A stretch of 64,000 bases of DNA, taken from positions 1 to 64,000 of the forward strand of contig UESW01000130.1 in the NCBI GenBank assembly GCA_900491605.1, in the 5' to 3' direction. The stretch is from Calamus simplicifolius. Taxonomy: Eukaryota > Streptophyta > Magnoliopsida > Arecales > Arecaceae. Numbering within the stretch: position 1 is the stretch's first letter; every line of letters starts with the position of its first letter. The translations under genes were made by a program, and so were the position numbers. The notes under the pieces are model-generated. The model worked only from the letters and a program-made list of their open reading frames with translations, had not been told where the DNA came from and made no database searches. Below, in pieces: positions 1 through 10,507 of the stretch.

Positions 1-195
1 CTTCCCTACCTACGACATGATTTTGACTGGTTTTCAGGAGCCAAGGAGTTGTGATTTGGATAATGAGCCTTCCAAGAACCTTAGGCATACTGACTACTAT
101 AGTTTGGCTACAGTTCATCGGATAGGATTTGTGAAGATCAATGGACAATAGGAGAGGAAAGGCAGTTTGGATGTGAGAGCCACTGAATTGAGGTC

Positions 196-402
196 TTCAG
201 CACCTTTGAGGCTGGTCCGTCTGTGAAGGTTCCTTCTCCACAGCCTGGCAGTCCTGCTCCTACTCCTGTTCCTGCTCCTACTCTAGCCGGTACCTCCATC
301 TACTCATCGGTCGGATTTTCAGACATTCAATTAGAGCAACTTAAAAGTCTACTTGCTGCTCAAAAGGATGAAATGAAGACTGAGTTGACAGTCACTTTAT
401 GA
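196..402 (+). pseudogene. Remnant of the extra (third) ORF of a SIRE-like element
   Basis: A 68-codon open stretch without a clear start. The first half is Pro/Ala/Thr-rich (alternating PAPTP-type residues). The second half is polar with heptad-like spacing (QLEQLKSLLAAQKDEMK), so a coiled coil is likely. SIRE-like elements often carry an envelope-like or coiled-coil ORF between pol and the 3' LTR, and position fits that. No transmembrane segment is visible, so I do not call it envelope. Stops and frameshifts downstream show it is dead. Confidence 0.4.
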
Positions 403-883
403 ATTTAAAAAGAGACCCTTTACTCTTTAGATGATCGCCATTAGTAAAATTGAGTCCACTCTTAGCTCATCTGCTGAATCCTTAAGGAATGATCTAAAGA
501 AATATTTGAAGAACTTAAGGATATTTGTGGAGACTCAGAAACCTACTCAAGATGCAATGCTAAACTTCAAGATAAGATCATGACTGCTTGCTCTTTTGTT
601 GATAGAAGATTAAAAGAATTATAGCGACTTAGAGCGAAGGAATGGGAAAGATTTTAGAACGTTTACAGGATTATTAGAACTAATCTATAATTATCAGTAA
701 TGAGTACAAGTTTTTGATTCAATGTAGTTGATGTTTATCTTGAAATCTTAATGTAATGATGTATAGTTTGATGCTTGACAAAGTTCAGTTTCATTTTGTA
801 ATACCTGACTTTTTGATGTAATGAAATTATCTTTTGATCTATCAATGTATCATTTTACTCTTCTTAATCTTTTTGTTGATTAC

Positions 884-899
884 AAAAAAGGGGGAGAAA
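884..899 (+). other. Upstream polypurine-tract-like site
   Basis: AAAAAAGGGGGAGAAA, almost identical to the purine tract at the LTR boundary. Second internal tracts of this kind occur in SIRE-like elements. Its role as an extra plus-strand primer site is inference. Confidence 0.5.
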
Positions 900-1176
900 G
901 TTATGTCGTATATGCATTGATTAGTTATGCTTTGATTGGTATTTGATTGATATTAATTATTTTGGATATACATAAGCTTAAGTGAAAATTGATATAACTG
1001 AATTGTAGGTATCAAACATTAAAATGTAAAATGTAAAGCAAAAGGAAGAACAATTGTTAAATTGAACTTCATAGGGGGAGCTACCTTATTCAGGAGGAGC
1101 TTACCTGTGAGGATCACATCTTTGAAAACTTTGATTTGAGAATCCTATGCATATACTCAATGTTTTTATAATCATC

Positions 1177-1190
1177 AAAAAGGGGGAGAT
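1177..1190 (+). other. Polypurine tract of the SIRE-like element
   Basis: AAAAAGGGGGAGAT directly precedes the LTR start TGTTGACCCA at 1191. It is the expected plus-strand primer site and fixes both the LTR boundary and the element's + orientation. Confidence 0.85.
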
Positions 1191-1363
1191 TGTTGACCCA
1201 ATTATTGATTTTGATGATTAATAAAGGAATTGAGTATATTCATTGTGTTACTAATAAATTTAACAAGTGTTTCAGGGTTTAAAAATATTGTTTCAAAAGG
1301 CATCAAGAAACGTGTTTTGAATCAAGTGCCAAAGGTAAGTCTCAAAATTCAGAGCCTGAAGTC

Positions 1364-1700
1364 GACACCTAAAAGTCTGGAGCCGACCCCATGGCCAATC
1401 AAATGTCTTTCTGATTTTTGATATGGTCTGAAGCCGACACCCAGAGTTTCAGAGCCGACACCCAGAGTTTCGAAGTCGACACTTACAGTGTCTGGAGCCA
1501 ACTCCAACATGGGGACAGAACGCGTGATTTTTGACTACCTTGGAGCCGACACTTATAGTCTTTTGGAGCCGACACTTAAACATAGCGAGCCGACACTTTA
1601 CTTTTTCGGAGCCGACTTCTCAACGAGCTCAGAACTTTCTATTTTTGGATACACGACTTAGAGACGACACCTGAAAAGTTGGAGCCAACTCCAACCTGTC
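1364..1700 (+). repeat. GAGCCGACAC motif cluster in the LTR U3
   Basis: The motif GGAGCCGACACY and variants (GAAGTCGACAC, GGAGCCAACTCC) recur about a dozen times at irregular spacing upstream of the TATA box. The motif is near-palindromic around GTCGAC. Placement in U3 suggests a cis-regulatory cluster; no factor is known to me. Confidence 0.6.
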
Positions 1701-1843
1701 AGAAATGAATTTTTAAATTGCCAGATCAGCTCAAACGGTAATATTTTCTTTACCTAACCCCTAACGGCTATATTTATGTATGGAAAAACTTTCCAGGTAC
1801 ATTCCAACGGCTAGTTTCATACCCAAAAATGGATTAAATGAAT

Positions 1844-1853
1844 CTATAAAAAG
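1844..1853 (+). promoter_or_regulatory. TATA box of the SIRE-like LTR
   Basis: CTATAAAAAG followed by purine-rich sequence, about 650 bp into the LTR. Position fits the U3/R boundary of a plant copia LTR. Confidence 0.6.
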
Positions 1854-2676
1854 GGGGAAGAGCGTTCGTTTGAAATAGAGAAAAAAGAGAGGAAAAACAA
1901 AAAATAGAGAAATCATATTAAAAAAATCTGAGAGGTCTTAAGCAAGAAATCAAGAGAAAAGAATCCACGCTCAAATCTTCCACTCCAAAAGCTCAAAGAG
2001 AAATCCAAGGAGTTCAACTTGAAAAATCGGAGGATTTTCCAAAAGCTCTATTTTTTGATTTCCCAACTTCTCATCTACAATATCTGTGAAGAATCGAAGC
2101 TGAGGCTTGATTCAACATCTCAAAAAGAAGAGGAAAGAAGAAAGAAGAAAAGAAGAAAAGCTCAAATCCAATCATCTTCAAATCAGGCTTTTCTAAACTG
2201 TTTATTTAATTTGAATTTTGCTCATTTAAGGAGCTGTGTGATATTGTAAACATTATTCCTTTTTTTTGCTAGTTCAATCAGGGGGATTGAATTAGTGGAG
2301 GTGGTATACCTCAGGACAAGCTAGATTAGCTTGTGTTTGGGTTTTGTGCTGGCGAGCCTAGAAAACTAGCTGGGTTCATTGTGATCCCTGAGAACAACAA
2401 GTTTTAAGTTGTGATCTTGTAAAATAACTCGGCTGTAATCTAGTTGATTATAGTGTGGACCCAAGTGAAACTTGGGAGTAAACGTAGGTGTTGGACACAC
2501 CGAACCACTATAAAATTCTTGTGTTTGCCGTGCTTTAATTATCTCTCTCTCTATCTCTCATTTGTGATTGAAATTTATTCTGCACTTGATTATTTCAAAG
2601 CCAATAGTTTCTAAAAGGTTAAATTTTTTTAAGAACCCAATTCAACCCCCCTCTTGGGTTGCCATCTGGGCCAACA

Positions 2677-3914
2677 GTGTGATTTCATGACGCATAGGGT
2701 TATCTTTCTAGGTTTTGTGGTAACCCCAGAAGGTGTTTTAGCGGATCCTGAAAAGGTTAGGTCAGTCGTAGAGTGATCGGTACCCATGAACGTCCACGAT
2801 GTTCGCAGCTTCCATGGCCTAGCAACCTTTACAGGAGATTCATTAGGGGATTTAGCACCATCGTCGCACCCATTACTGATTGTATTAGGAAGGGTAATTT
2901 TGAGGACTAAGTCAGCTAATAAGGCCTTCCTAGAGCTTAAGGATAGAATGACTCATGCACCCATACTTAGACTTCCAGACTTTTCTAAGGTGTTTGAGGT
3001 GCGTGCGGCACGTCGGGAGTAGGCATAGGTGGAGTGTTAGCCAAGAAATCACCCCATAGCTTTCTTTAGTGAAAAACTAAATGAAGCTAAACTTAGATAT
3101 TCCACCTATGATAAGGAATTCTATGCGGTAGTATAAGCCCTTAAGTTTTGGAGACATTACTTATTACCTCAGGAGTTTATCTTATTTTCTGATCATGAGG
3201 CACTCTAATTTATAAACTCCTAAAAGAAGCTAAATTCTAGGCACGACAAATGGGTTGAATACATTCAGGTATACACTTTTGTCCTAAAACATCGTGCTGG
3301 TATAGAAATAAGGTAGCAGATGCCCTAAGCCGTAAGTCTTTATTGTTGAGTACTGTTAGCACCGAAGTTATAGGGTTCGACCGGATAAAAGATGAGTATG
3401 AGACCTGTCATGACTTTGGTGAAATTTATAAGATCCTTCAGCTAGGACCATCTAGTACCAGTGGAGATTATACCATCCAGGATGGTTATCTTTTTAGGGG
3501 CAATAGACTTTGATCCCTAGGACATCACTTAGAGAATTCCTAGTCTGGAAAACACATCCAGGGGGATTAGCTGATCATTTTGGAAGAGATAAGACTATTC
3601 TAGCGATAGAGAACCAATTTTACTGGCCGGATTAAAAAGGCTCGTTGCCCTGATAATAGCCCAATGTCGAACTTGTGCCGTGGCAAAACAACAGAAGTAG
3701 AACACTGGTCTATATACTCCTTTGCCAATGCCTGGTCGTCCTTGGCAAGACTTAAGTATGGACTTCGTTTTAGGATTACCTAAAACCCAGAAGAAGTACG
3801 ACTCCATCTTTGTAGTAGTCGATAAGTTCTCTAAGATGGCTCATTTGATCCCTTGTTCGCAAACCTTTGACGTGTCTTTGTTGTTGAGTATTGTTAGCCT
3901 ATATGCAAACCTTA
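2677..3914 (+). pseudogene. Chromovirus pol fragment A (RT end, RNase H, start of integrase)
   Basis: A decayed copy of the same gypsy pol found at 5754-6960, mostly collinear and by eye around 95% identical. It starts in the RT connection (ADPEKV, SFHGLATF) because the copia insertion cut it there. It runs through RNase H and the integrase zinc finger to the first catalytic block (WQDLSMDFVLGLPK). Stops and indels differ from fragment B, so the two decayed separately. Its right end is not a clean break: the last 40 bp are two short patches that match other places of the same pol gene. Confidence 0.85.
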
Positions 3915-4156
3915 ATTTTAATTCACATTATTATCAGTATATCATCTGTTAATTGAATTGTTTTTGCCTGTATACACATCAAAAATTATAAATTTATTTT
4001 TCTAGATTCGTTATAATTTAAAGTATTTTTTGTTATTTTTTAAGAATTTAATTCAATCTGTGAATAATTGCATGCCTGATTACTCATAAAAAAAATTACT
4101 TGCATGCGAATCGATCCTACATTAGTTCGAGTATAGGGTACTATTCTGGGGTCGAC
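3915..4156. other. AT-rich junction sequence
   Basis: No coding signal. Positions 4085-4120 share an ACTTGCATGCGAATCG block with 9209-9240, where chromovirus LTR-like sequence ends. This is therefore probably a piece of the same element's LTR or leader. Confidence 0.4.
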
Positions 4157-5247
4157 TCAACTAAGTTCGGCTTGTACTGGGTCGGCTAGTGTTGGGTCGA
4201 CTCGGAAAGTCTGGCGGGGGTCTGAGTACTGGGTAGGTCTGGGACGACTAGGATAGGCCTGGCTAGATCCTGGATATGGGCTAGGGCTCTTGGTAGCCTC
4301 TGATCTACGATAGGGTGGCCCTCTCTGAAAACGTTCATAATCCCTAGCAACTTGGTAAGCTTCTTCTAAATCGTGTACCCTTCTTAGGTAGAGTTCTCTT
4401 TGAATATCTGCTCTCAGGCCATACCTAAACTTGGATAGGGTGACTTCCTCAGACTGAACGATATTACACCTCATGGTATACTCTTGGAATGTAGCAATGT
4501 ATTCATTCACAGTTTTACTACCCTGAATTAATCCTGCCACTGGTCCAATAGGCTCTGTTCATACGATGTGGGGACATAATTGGACCTAAGTCTAGCCTTC
4601 ATGGCGTGCCAGGTGACTATGGGGTCTCTACCCTCTAATAATTGCCTTCGCTCTAAAGTGGCCCAGTATAACCTAGCCTGTCGTACTAACTTGAGCTTGG
4701 CAAACTTAAACTTACGCTCTTCAGACATGTCGTACCAGTCAAAGTACTGGTCCATCCCTTCCTCCCAATCTAGGTAGTCCTTAGGGTCCATAGAGCCATC
4801 GAAAGTAGGTGCTTCAAGTCTGACACTTCTAAGGGCTCTTTCTTCTTGGTCTACTGCCTCATGATTGGGTCTCCTAGGGAGGACATCTAGGACTGGATCA
4901 GGTCGAAGTGGTCTCCTAGGGTTTGGCCTTATGTAGAGGTCAGGCTGTTGGGCTCTCCTAGGATGAGGTGGGGTCTCATGATCAGACTCAGTGTGGGGCT
5001 CACGGGCTTCTTCTAGGATGCCCAACCTAGTTTCGACTTGATCGAACCTGGACCCTAATCTAGCCTCAGATTGCTTGATGTCTTGGTTCATTCGGGCTAG
5101 TTGTTCAGTGATGATCCTTAAGTGATCATCAATGTTTTGATTAGCCATGGGTTCAGCCTGTAATGGAGGTGGTGACGGGTGAAAAGATGCTCCTGATCTA
5201 GTGCACATGCAAGCACAATCAAGCATACAAGACTCAGACTGACTCAA
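4157..5247 (-). pseudogene. Inverted chromovirus gag
   Basis: Two overlapping minus-strand frames (5247-4528 and 4540-4157) make one gag broken by a frameshift near 4535. The likely start is the Met at 5148 (MANQNIDDHL). A coiled region comes first, then a gag core with APTFDGSMDPKDYLDWEEGM and an aromatic-rich block (KLKLVRQARLYWATLE). The second frame holds the capsid C-terminal part (RYGLRADIQRELYLRRV). The composition resembles CRM/Galadriel-type chromovirus gag. It stops before any CCHC knuckle. It is oriented opposite to pol on both sides, so the element is internally inverted. Confidence 0.8.
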
Positions 5248-5394
5248 ACTATGGTATGCTAGACCTAGTCATCCAGAGTAAAGGATTTGGCTTAATGCAA
5301 GCCAATCTAACAGTAACTCTTCAATTGGCCAGTTGGGACAGGTGGAAGGGGGGAGGCTCATCCCGCAAATTGTAGGTGCCTAATTAGAATAACC
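5248..5394. other. Junction between inverted gag and pol fragment B
   Basis: No open frame. On the minus strand this is where gag's 5' leader would lie. No methionine-tRNA primer site was found. The inversion breakpoint must fall here, close to 5390 where RT homology begins. Confidence 0.4.
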
Positions 5395-6420
5395 CAACAC
5401 TCTGCTTAAGTCGTTTGACATATTGGACATGATGGCTGGTGCCACTATCTTTGTCAAAATAGACCTTAAGAGTGGCTACCATCAGGTTAGAATTAGACCA
5501 GGGGATGAGTGGAAGACTGCATTTAAGACTAGAGATGGTCTGTTTGAGTGGGTCGTGATGCCTTTTGGGCTGTCAAACGCCTAGCACATTCATGAGAATC
5601 ATGACCCAGGTCCTGAAGAGTACACGAAAAATTCTTAGTGGTCTATTTTGATGATATATTAATTTATAGCAAGACCAAAGAGGACCATCTTAACCATCTC
5701 AGATTAATCTGTCAGACCCTTAGAGAGAATAGCCTATATGCAAACCTTAAGAAGTGTGATTTCATGACGCATAGGGTTATCTTTCTAGGTTTTGTGGTAA
5801 CCCCAGAAGGTGTTTCAGCGGATCCTGAAAAGGTTAGGTCGGTCGTAGAGTGGCCGGTACCCATGAACGTCCACGATGTCCGCAGCTTCCATGGCCTAGC
5901 AACCTTTTACAGGAGATTCATTAGGGGATTTAGCACCATCGCACCCATCACTGATTGTATTAGGAAGGGTAATTTTGAGTGGACTAAGTCAGCTAATAAG
6001 GCCTTCCTAGAGCTTAAGGATAGGATGACTCATGCACCCATACTTAGACTTCCAGACTTTTCTAAGGTGTTTGAGGTTGCGTGCGACGCGTCGGGAGTAG
6101 GCATAGGTGGAGTGTTAAGCCAAGAAAATCACCCATAGCTTTCTTTAGTGAAAAACTAAATGAAGCTAAACTTAGATATTCCACCTATGATAAGGAATTC
6201 TATGCGGTAGTACAAGCCCTTAAGTATTGGAGACATTACTTACTACCGCAGGAGTTTGTCTTATTTTCTGATCATGAGGCACTCCGATTTCTGAACTCCC
6301 AAAAGAAGCTAAATTCTAGGCACGAAAATGGGTTGAATACATTCAGGCATACACTTTTGTCCTGAAACACCGTGCCGGTATAGAAAATAAGGTAGCAGAC
6401 GCCCTAAGCCGTAAGTCTTT
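5395..6420 (+). pseudogene. Chromovirus reverse transcriptase and RNase H (fragment B)
   Basis: RT copies the retroelement RNA; RNase H removes the template. Visible RT blocks are KIDLKSGYHQVRIRPGDEW, FEWVVMPFGLSNA and the catalytic YFDDILIYS at about 5641. The connection SFHGLATFYRRFIRGFS and the RNase H blocks EVACDASGVGIGG, LRYSTYDKEFYAVVQAL and LFSDHEALRFL follow. A two-base loss near 5580, another indel near 6135 and one near 6330 split the frame. The protease and RT N-terminus are missing. The YFDD and RNase H Asp residues remain, so decay is recent or modest. Confidence 0.9.
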
Positions 6421-7625
6421 GTTGTTGAGTACTGTTAGCACCGAAGTTATAGGATTCGACCGGATAAAAGATGAGTATGAGACCTGTCATGACTTTGGTG
6501 AAATTTATAAGATCCTTCAGCTAGGGCCATCCAGTACCAGTGGAGATTATACCATCCAGGATGGTTACCTTTTTAGGGGCAATAGACTTTGTATCCCTAG
6601 GACGTCACTTAGAGAATTCCTAGTCTGGAAAATGCATGCTGGGGATTAGCTGGTCATTTTGGAAGAGATAAGACTATTCTAGCGATAGAGGACCAATTTT
6701 ACTGGCCAGGATTAAAAAGGCTCGTTGCCCTGATAATAGCCCGATGTCGAACTTGTGCCGTTGCAAAACAGCAGAAGCAGAACACCGGTCTATATACTCC
6801 TTTGCCAGTGCCTGATCGTCCTTGGCAAGACCTCAGTATGGACTTCATTCTAGGATTACCTAAAACCCAGAAGAAGCACGACTCCATCTTTGTAGTGGTC
6901 GATAGGTTCTCTAAGATGGCTCATTTCATCCCTTGTTCGCAAACCTTTGACGCGTCTAGGGTAGCCCGACTTTTCTTAGACAGCGTGGTCAAGCTCCATG
7001 GCCTACCTAAGACCATTGTTTCTGATAGGGATGTTAGGTTCACCAGATGGGCAAACTGAAGTGGTGAACCGTAGTCTAGGAAACCTTCTTAGGTGCCTTG
7101 TAGGCGAACACCTAGGGACGTGGATTTATTACTGCCTCGTGCAGAGTTCGCCTACAATAGCTCAGTGAACAGGTCCACGGGCAAGAGTCCATTTGAGATA
7201 GTCCATGGGTACAAGCCTAATCGTCCACTTGATCTAATTCCTTTACCCCTCCACACACGAGTCTCAGAGTCCGCACAAGCATTTGCACAGCATATCAAAG
7301 ACTTACATAAGGACATTAGCCAGAAAATAAATCTAAGTAATGAAACTTATAAAAGACTGGCTAACTCCCGAAAAAGAGCCAAAGAGTTCGGTGTAGGGGA
7401 TTATGTCATGGTTAGGCTTAGGCCTGAACGGTTCCCACCAGGGACCGTTAAGAAACTTCATGCTCGGAGCTGGTCCCTTTAAAATAATAGAGAAGGTAGG
7501 ACCCAATGCCTATGTGCTAGATCTGCCCTCGGATTGGGGCATTAGCTCTACCTTCAATATTGCAGACCTAGTAGAATATAGGGAACCGCAGCGATTCCTA
7601 GTGAGTACTTTGGACCTAACCCTCC
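6421..7625 (+). pseudogene. Chromovirus integrase (fragment B), internally deleted
   Basis: The zinc-binding block is present (AGHFGRDKT, CRTCAVAKQQ) with a frameshift near 6645. The catalytic core starts at WQDLSMDFILGLPK and keeps the second Asp (VSDRDVRF). The next bases jump to DGQTEVVNRSLG, so roughly 26 codons between the second Asp and the Glu of the D-D-35-E triad are deleted near 7034. The rest (EFAYNSSVNRSTGKSPFE, GDYVMVRLRPERFP) is normal. A one-base shift near 7470 precedes the tail. The missing segment makes the enzyme inactive. Confidence 0.88.
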
Positions 7626-7629
7626 TTTC

Positions 7630-7953
7630 ATGAGCGAACCTACCCAAGAGTGTCCACCACCAATTTTACCTGAGCGAGGAGAGCGGATCGAGCGTATCCT
7701 AGACGATCAAGCCATTACGATCCGAAACCGCGGTTATCAATGCTACCTGGTCCGATGGCAGGGTCGCCCCGAATCTGACGATTCATGGATTACTCGAGAG
7801 GACTTGCAACACCTCGACCCAGACCTACTAGAGAGATACCAGAGCCAGAATGACCCATACTCGACGGGGTCGAGTTCTTCCCACCCCGGAAGAATTGGTG
7901 CGGGCACCAGGATCAAGCAGAGGATTCTTAACCCTCTGTGGATATCTGATTAG
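7630..7953 (+). CDS. Chromodomain C-terminus of chromovirus integrase
   Basis: This frame carries the blocks ERIERILDDQAIT, YLVRWQGRPESDDSWIT and LDPDLLERYQ. That is the chromodomain-like tail of chromovirus integrases, which steers integration to heterochromatin. The ...RPxSDxSWI...DPDLLERY pattern is like CRM/Galadriel-type tails rather than Tekay; lineage remains an inference. In the intact element it would be fused to integrase; here a frameshift separates them. The stop at 7951-7953 ends the polyprotein. Confidence 0.8.
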   Translation: MSEPTQECPPPILPERGERIERILDDQAITIRNRGYQCYLVRWQGRPESDDSWITREDLQHLDPDLLERYQSQNDPYSTGSSSSHPGRIGAGTRIKQRILNPLWISD

Positions 7954-8255
7954 TTATGATTCAAGTCTTGAGTTGGGAAATAAAGTTTAGTTTATTTTGA
8001 GTCCCGTCCAGTTCATTTTATTCTAAATTGAGTCCTATCCAGTTCAGTTTATTTTAATGTGAGTCCTGTAGCAAGTTCATCCGCTTACAAGAGGAGACAT
8101 CAGTATTGGAGCAGAAGACAAGGCCATCACAGTCAAACAGAGCAGCTGCTAAATTCAAGTTGGTGCCACACCTACTTCAAGCAGCCCACATGCCACCTAG
8201 CAGAGCAAGCAACCTTTCCGATCTGGATGATCATTTTCTCATCTGGCCGATGCCG

Positions 8256-8495
8256 ATTTCATGCCAAATTAAGCTGCCACTGATTGCATCTCAATCATAT
8301 CTAGAAGATCACCTGCCTCATCTGGACACTGCAGATTTCATGCCAAATTAAGCTGCCGCTGATTGCATCTCAATCATATCTAGAAGATCACCTGCCTCAT
8401 CTGGACGCCACAGATTTCATGCCGAATCCAGCTGCCGCTGATTTCATCTAGAAGATCACCTTCCTCATCTGGACGCTGCAGATTTCATGCCAAAT
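8256..8495 (+). repeat. 79-bp tandem repeat in the chromovirus LTR
   Basis: The anchor ATTTCATGCC recurs at 8256, 8335, 8414 and 8482, giving periods of 79, 79 and 68 bp. Units are about 90% alike. The array lies just upstream of the TATA box at 8566, a usual place for U3 enhancer-like repeats. Confidence 0.85.
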
Positions 8496-8565
8496 TTGAT
8501 TAGGGCGCCTTTTTTCTTTTCTCTCTTTCCATATCTGTATTTTCTTGGGCCCCAAGTCTCTTGCT

Positions 8566-8576
8566 CTATAAAAAAG
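8566..8576 (+). promoter_or_regulatory. TATA box of chromovirus LTR
   Basis: CTATAAAAAAG preceded by GC-containing sequence and followed by an AT-rich segment, the expected layout of an LTR promoter. Not tested. Confidence 0.45.
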
Positions 8577-9239
8577 ACCCTCTTGTATGAATGATGTATC
8601 TTTTATTATTAATCAATCAATCCAAGTTTTGAGTTATTATGATTTTTGTTAATTGGTTCTCTGGTGCTCTTGTTTCCCTCCTCCTGCGCGTGCCAACATC
8701 CCAAGTCTCCAGGAGAAACCCTGGCCGCCACTTTGTCTTCCAATAGTGGACGCCCAAGAGCCCTTGGCCGCCCTCTCCTTTTCTCTACTCCTTCCTTGTC
8801 TCTTTGCCTCTATTCTAAATTTTTTCTATTATTCTTTAACCCTTGTATGGTGATCTTGCAGATCCCTCAGTAGCCACGAATCCAGGATTCAAGGTGATCG
8901 TCATCCAAGTCAGCGGATACTTGGCCGAGATCTGTGGGCTCAAGGCTTGGTTATCTAGGGCGCATCCGCCAGGAAGAGCAACCCCTTCAACACTTTGATC
9001 TTTTTCCTCTTGCCAGGTACACCCCTCTAATCTACTAGTAACTTTATTGTAGGAGAGCAAGCCCTACCGGGGCTTCTTAGCCTCGGTGGTCCTTCTTCTT
9101 TATTTTTTAGGAACTGTTTCGCGTGCGGATTTACTGTGAATTTTTCTGAATTCCTCTTAGGCTATTACTTTGGAGAATAATCAACTGCAATCATTAATCG
9201 TTAAAAAAAGAAAAAAATTACTTGCATGCGAATCGGTCC

Positions 9240-9368
9240 TGCATCAACGAGTCATCTTGCTTTCAGCTCTAAGATTCGGAGTGATGGGCTATTCGGATAG
9301 TATCCAATCAGTTGCTGAGTTGGCTTCTCGATAGATATGCTAAATCTTAGTGCTATAAGCATGCTATT
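9240..9368 (-). pseudogene. LINE RNase H scrap
   Basis: Read on the minus strand it gives HIYREANSATDW, the C-terminal RNase H signature of plant L1 elements. It aligns by eye with 26910-27010 and 57771-57860. Only about 130 bp remain, with neither poly(A) tail nor RT. Confidence 0.6.
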
Positions 9369-9383
9369 TTTTTTTTTTTTTCG

Positions 9384-10060
9384 GTTTCACTACCAGACCA
9401 TCACCTTGCTTGATAGAAATAATGTTCCATTTCTGTATGCTGCAACCCCATTATATTGAAGATAAAAGTGAGCTACAGCCCACAGGAGGGTATATTTATC
9501 GGATATTGGTGCAATTTCAAGCATATTGCCATCGCTCTCTACTTGACAACTAGATTTTTAATTTTAATTCTTAAATAATATGCCCTTATAAATATCGATT
9601 ACTATATTGTAGACACACCTCCTTCCTTTCTCTCACATAACTCTAAAAATATAATTTTTTTATCAAGTTAGCTTAAATAATATTGCATAAAATTATCATT
9701 TGCAAATATATTTTACTTATTTTAAAATTATTGTGCAAAAAAAATTAAAATTTATTTTAAAATGTAAATTTTTTTCTTAATTTTTATTTTTTTCTGTTAT
9801 TTTCTTGATCCATCATAGGCTTAGCTTATAATTGATCAAGCTTTAGATAGGTCAAAGTTTACATTAGTACCTAAGGTTGATCCTCATGCCTACTAAGTAA
9901 GCACGTTTCAACCATCAGCCCTATATTTTTAATCATGTTTGGCCTAATATCAAAAACATAATCTTAAAACCAAGGCTTAATTTTATTTTCTCATATATAA
10001 TTTAATTAGATTTCCTGCGCCGAATCTATTGAGGAGTTTTGCTGATGATCACTATAGTTT
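9384..10060 (+). repeat. Dispersed repeat DR1, copy 1 left part (module B' then module A)
   Basis: 9387-9515 (module B') matches 26640-26760 and 35057-35210; a shared anchor is GGGTATATTTATCGGATAT. 9900-10060 (module A) matches 33350-33510; anchors are TTTGGCCTAATATCAAAAA and GCTGATGATCA. The 380 bp between are AT-rich with no match seen. MULE-A then interrupts the repeat; it resumes at 26522. No coding capacity or known family is recognised. Confidence 0.65.
10052..10060. other. Target-site duplication of MULE-A, left copy
   Basis: CTATAGTTT, identical to 26513-26521 once MULE-B is removed. Nine bases is the typical MULE duplication length. Confidence 0.93.
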
Positions 10061-10140
10061 GGGAAATTCTATTTGGACCGCCACTTTTGTTGAGGAGCCC
10101 CCATTTTGCTTTTTTTTTTTTTACTCAGTAGCCCCCTGAA
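10061..10140 (+). repeat. MULE-A left terminal inverted repeat
   Basis: Starts GGGAAATTCTATTTGG; the same 16 bases in reverse complement end the element at 14578-14593. Homology continues weakly to a C-rich block (AGCCCCC), mirrored by the G-run near 14470. Confidence 0.85.
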
Positions 10141-10507
10141 ATTACTCAATAGCCCCCCTAAAATTATGAAATACCTAAATACTACCCCTTCCCCCTTCAT
10201 CACCCTCCGTGCCGCCTCTTCCTCTCCCCCCCAAAATTACTTAGTGTCCCCCCCTTCCCCCCCGGTCCAACGCTCCCCCGCTCGCTCTCGCTCATGGTGC
10301 CCCTTCGCTGACGGTGTTCCCCGGCGCGGCTTCTCGGCAGGTAAGGTCTTCCTCCCTCCCTCCTTCCCTCCTTCCCTCCCTCACTCGATCCGTCCTCCTC
10401 CATAGGTTTTTTTTTAACCAAGCTGCCCTCCATCCCCGGCGTCCGCATCTCTCCCATGGCTCCGCCGCTCTCCGCCACATCTCCCCCTCCCTCCCACCCT
10501 CCGCGTT

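Larger units (their letters stand above)
1..1190 (+). mobile_element. SIRE/Maximus-type copia element, 3' internal region
   Basis: This is the stretch between pol (outside the window) and the 3' LTR. It ends in a purine tract directly abutting the LTR. An earlier near-identical purine tract lies at 884-899; repeated purine tracts and an extra ORF after pol are usual for the SIRE/Maximus lineage of Ty1-copia. Coding content is decayed. Positions 403-660 translate in broken frames into polar, helix-like segments that probably belonged to the same extra ORF. I see no RT, RNase H or integrase motif here. Lineage is inferred from layout and from the LTR start TGTTGACCCA. Confidence 0.7.
1191..2676 (+). 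mobile_element. 3' LTR of SIRE/Maximus-like copia element
   Basis: A 1486-bp LTR beginning TGTTGACCCA and ending TGGGCCAACA, which form imperfect terminal inverted repeats. A purine tract lies immediately 5'. The sequence just after it (from 2677) is chromovirus RT. The intact version of that RT at 5754 shows the insertion split AAGAA/GTGTG, so the expected 5-bp target duplication is GTGTG. The left copy lies outside the window. Short open frames inside (for example 2019-2249) are not genes. Confidence 0.88.
7954..9235 (+). mobile_element. LTR-like region downstream of chromovirus pol
   Basis: Non-coding sequence directly after the pol stop with LTR hallmarks: a promoter-like CTATAAAAAAG at 8566-8576, downstream poly(A)-signal-like AT-rich sequence, and a pyrimidine-rich leader. 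Exact TG/CA borders could not be fixed because no second copy is in the window. The end is placed near 9235 because the block ACTTGCATGCGAATCG also occurs at 4090. Small frames here (8059-9060) show no family resemblance. Confidence 0.5.

Noticed and set aside
9369..9383. T-run next to the LINE scrap taken as its poly(A) tail
   Set aside because: It lies on the 5' side of the minus-strand LINE scrap, so it cannot be its tail.
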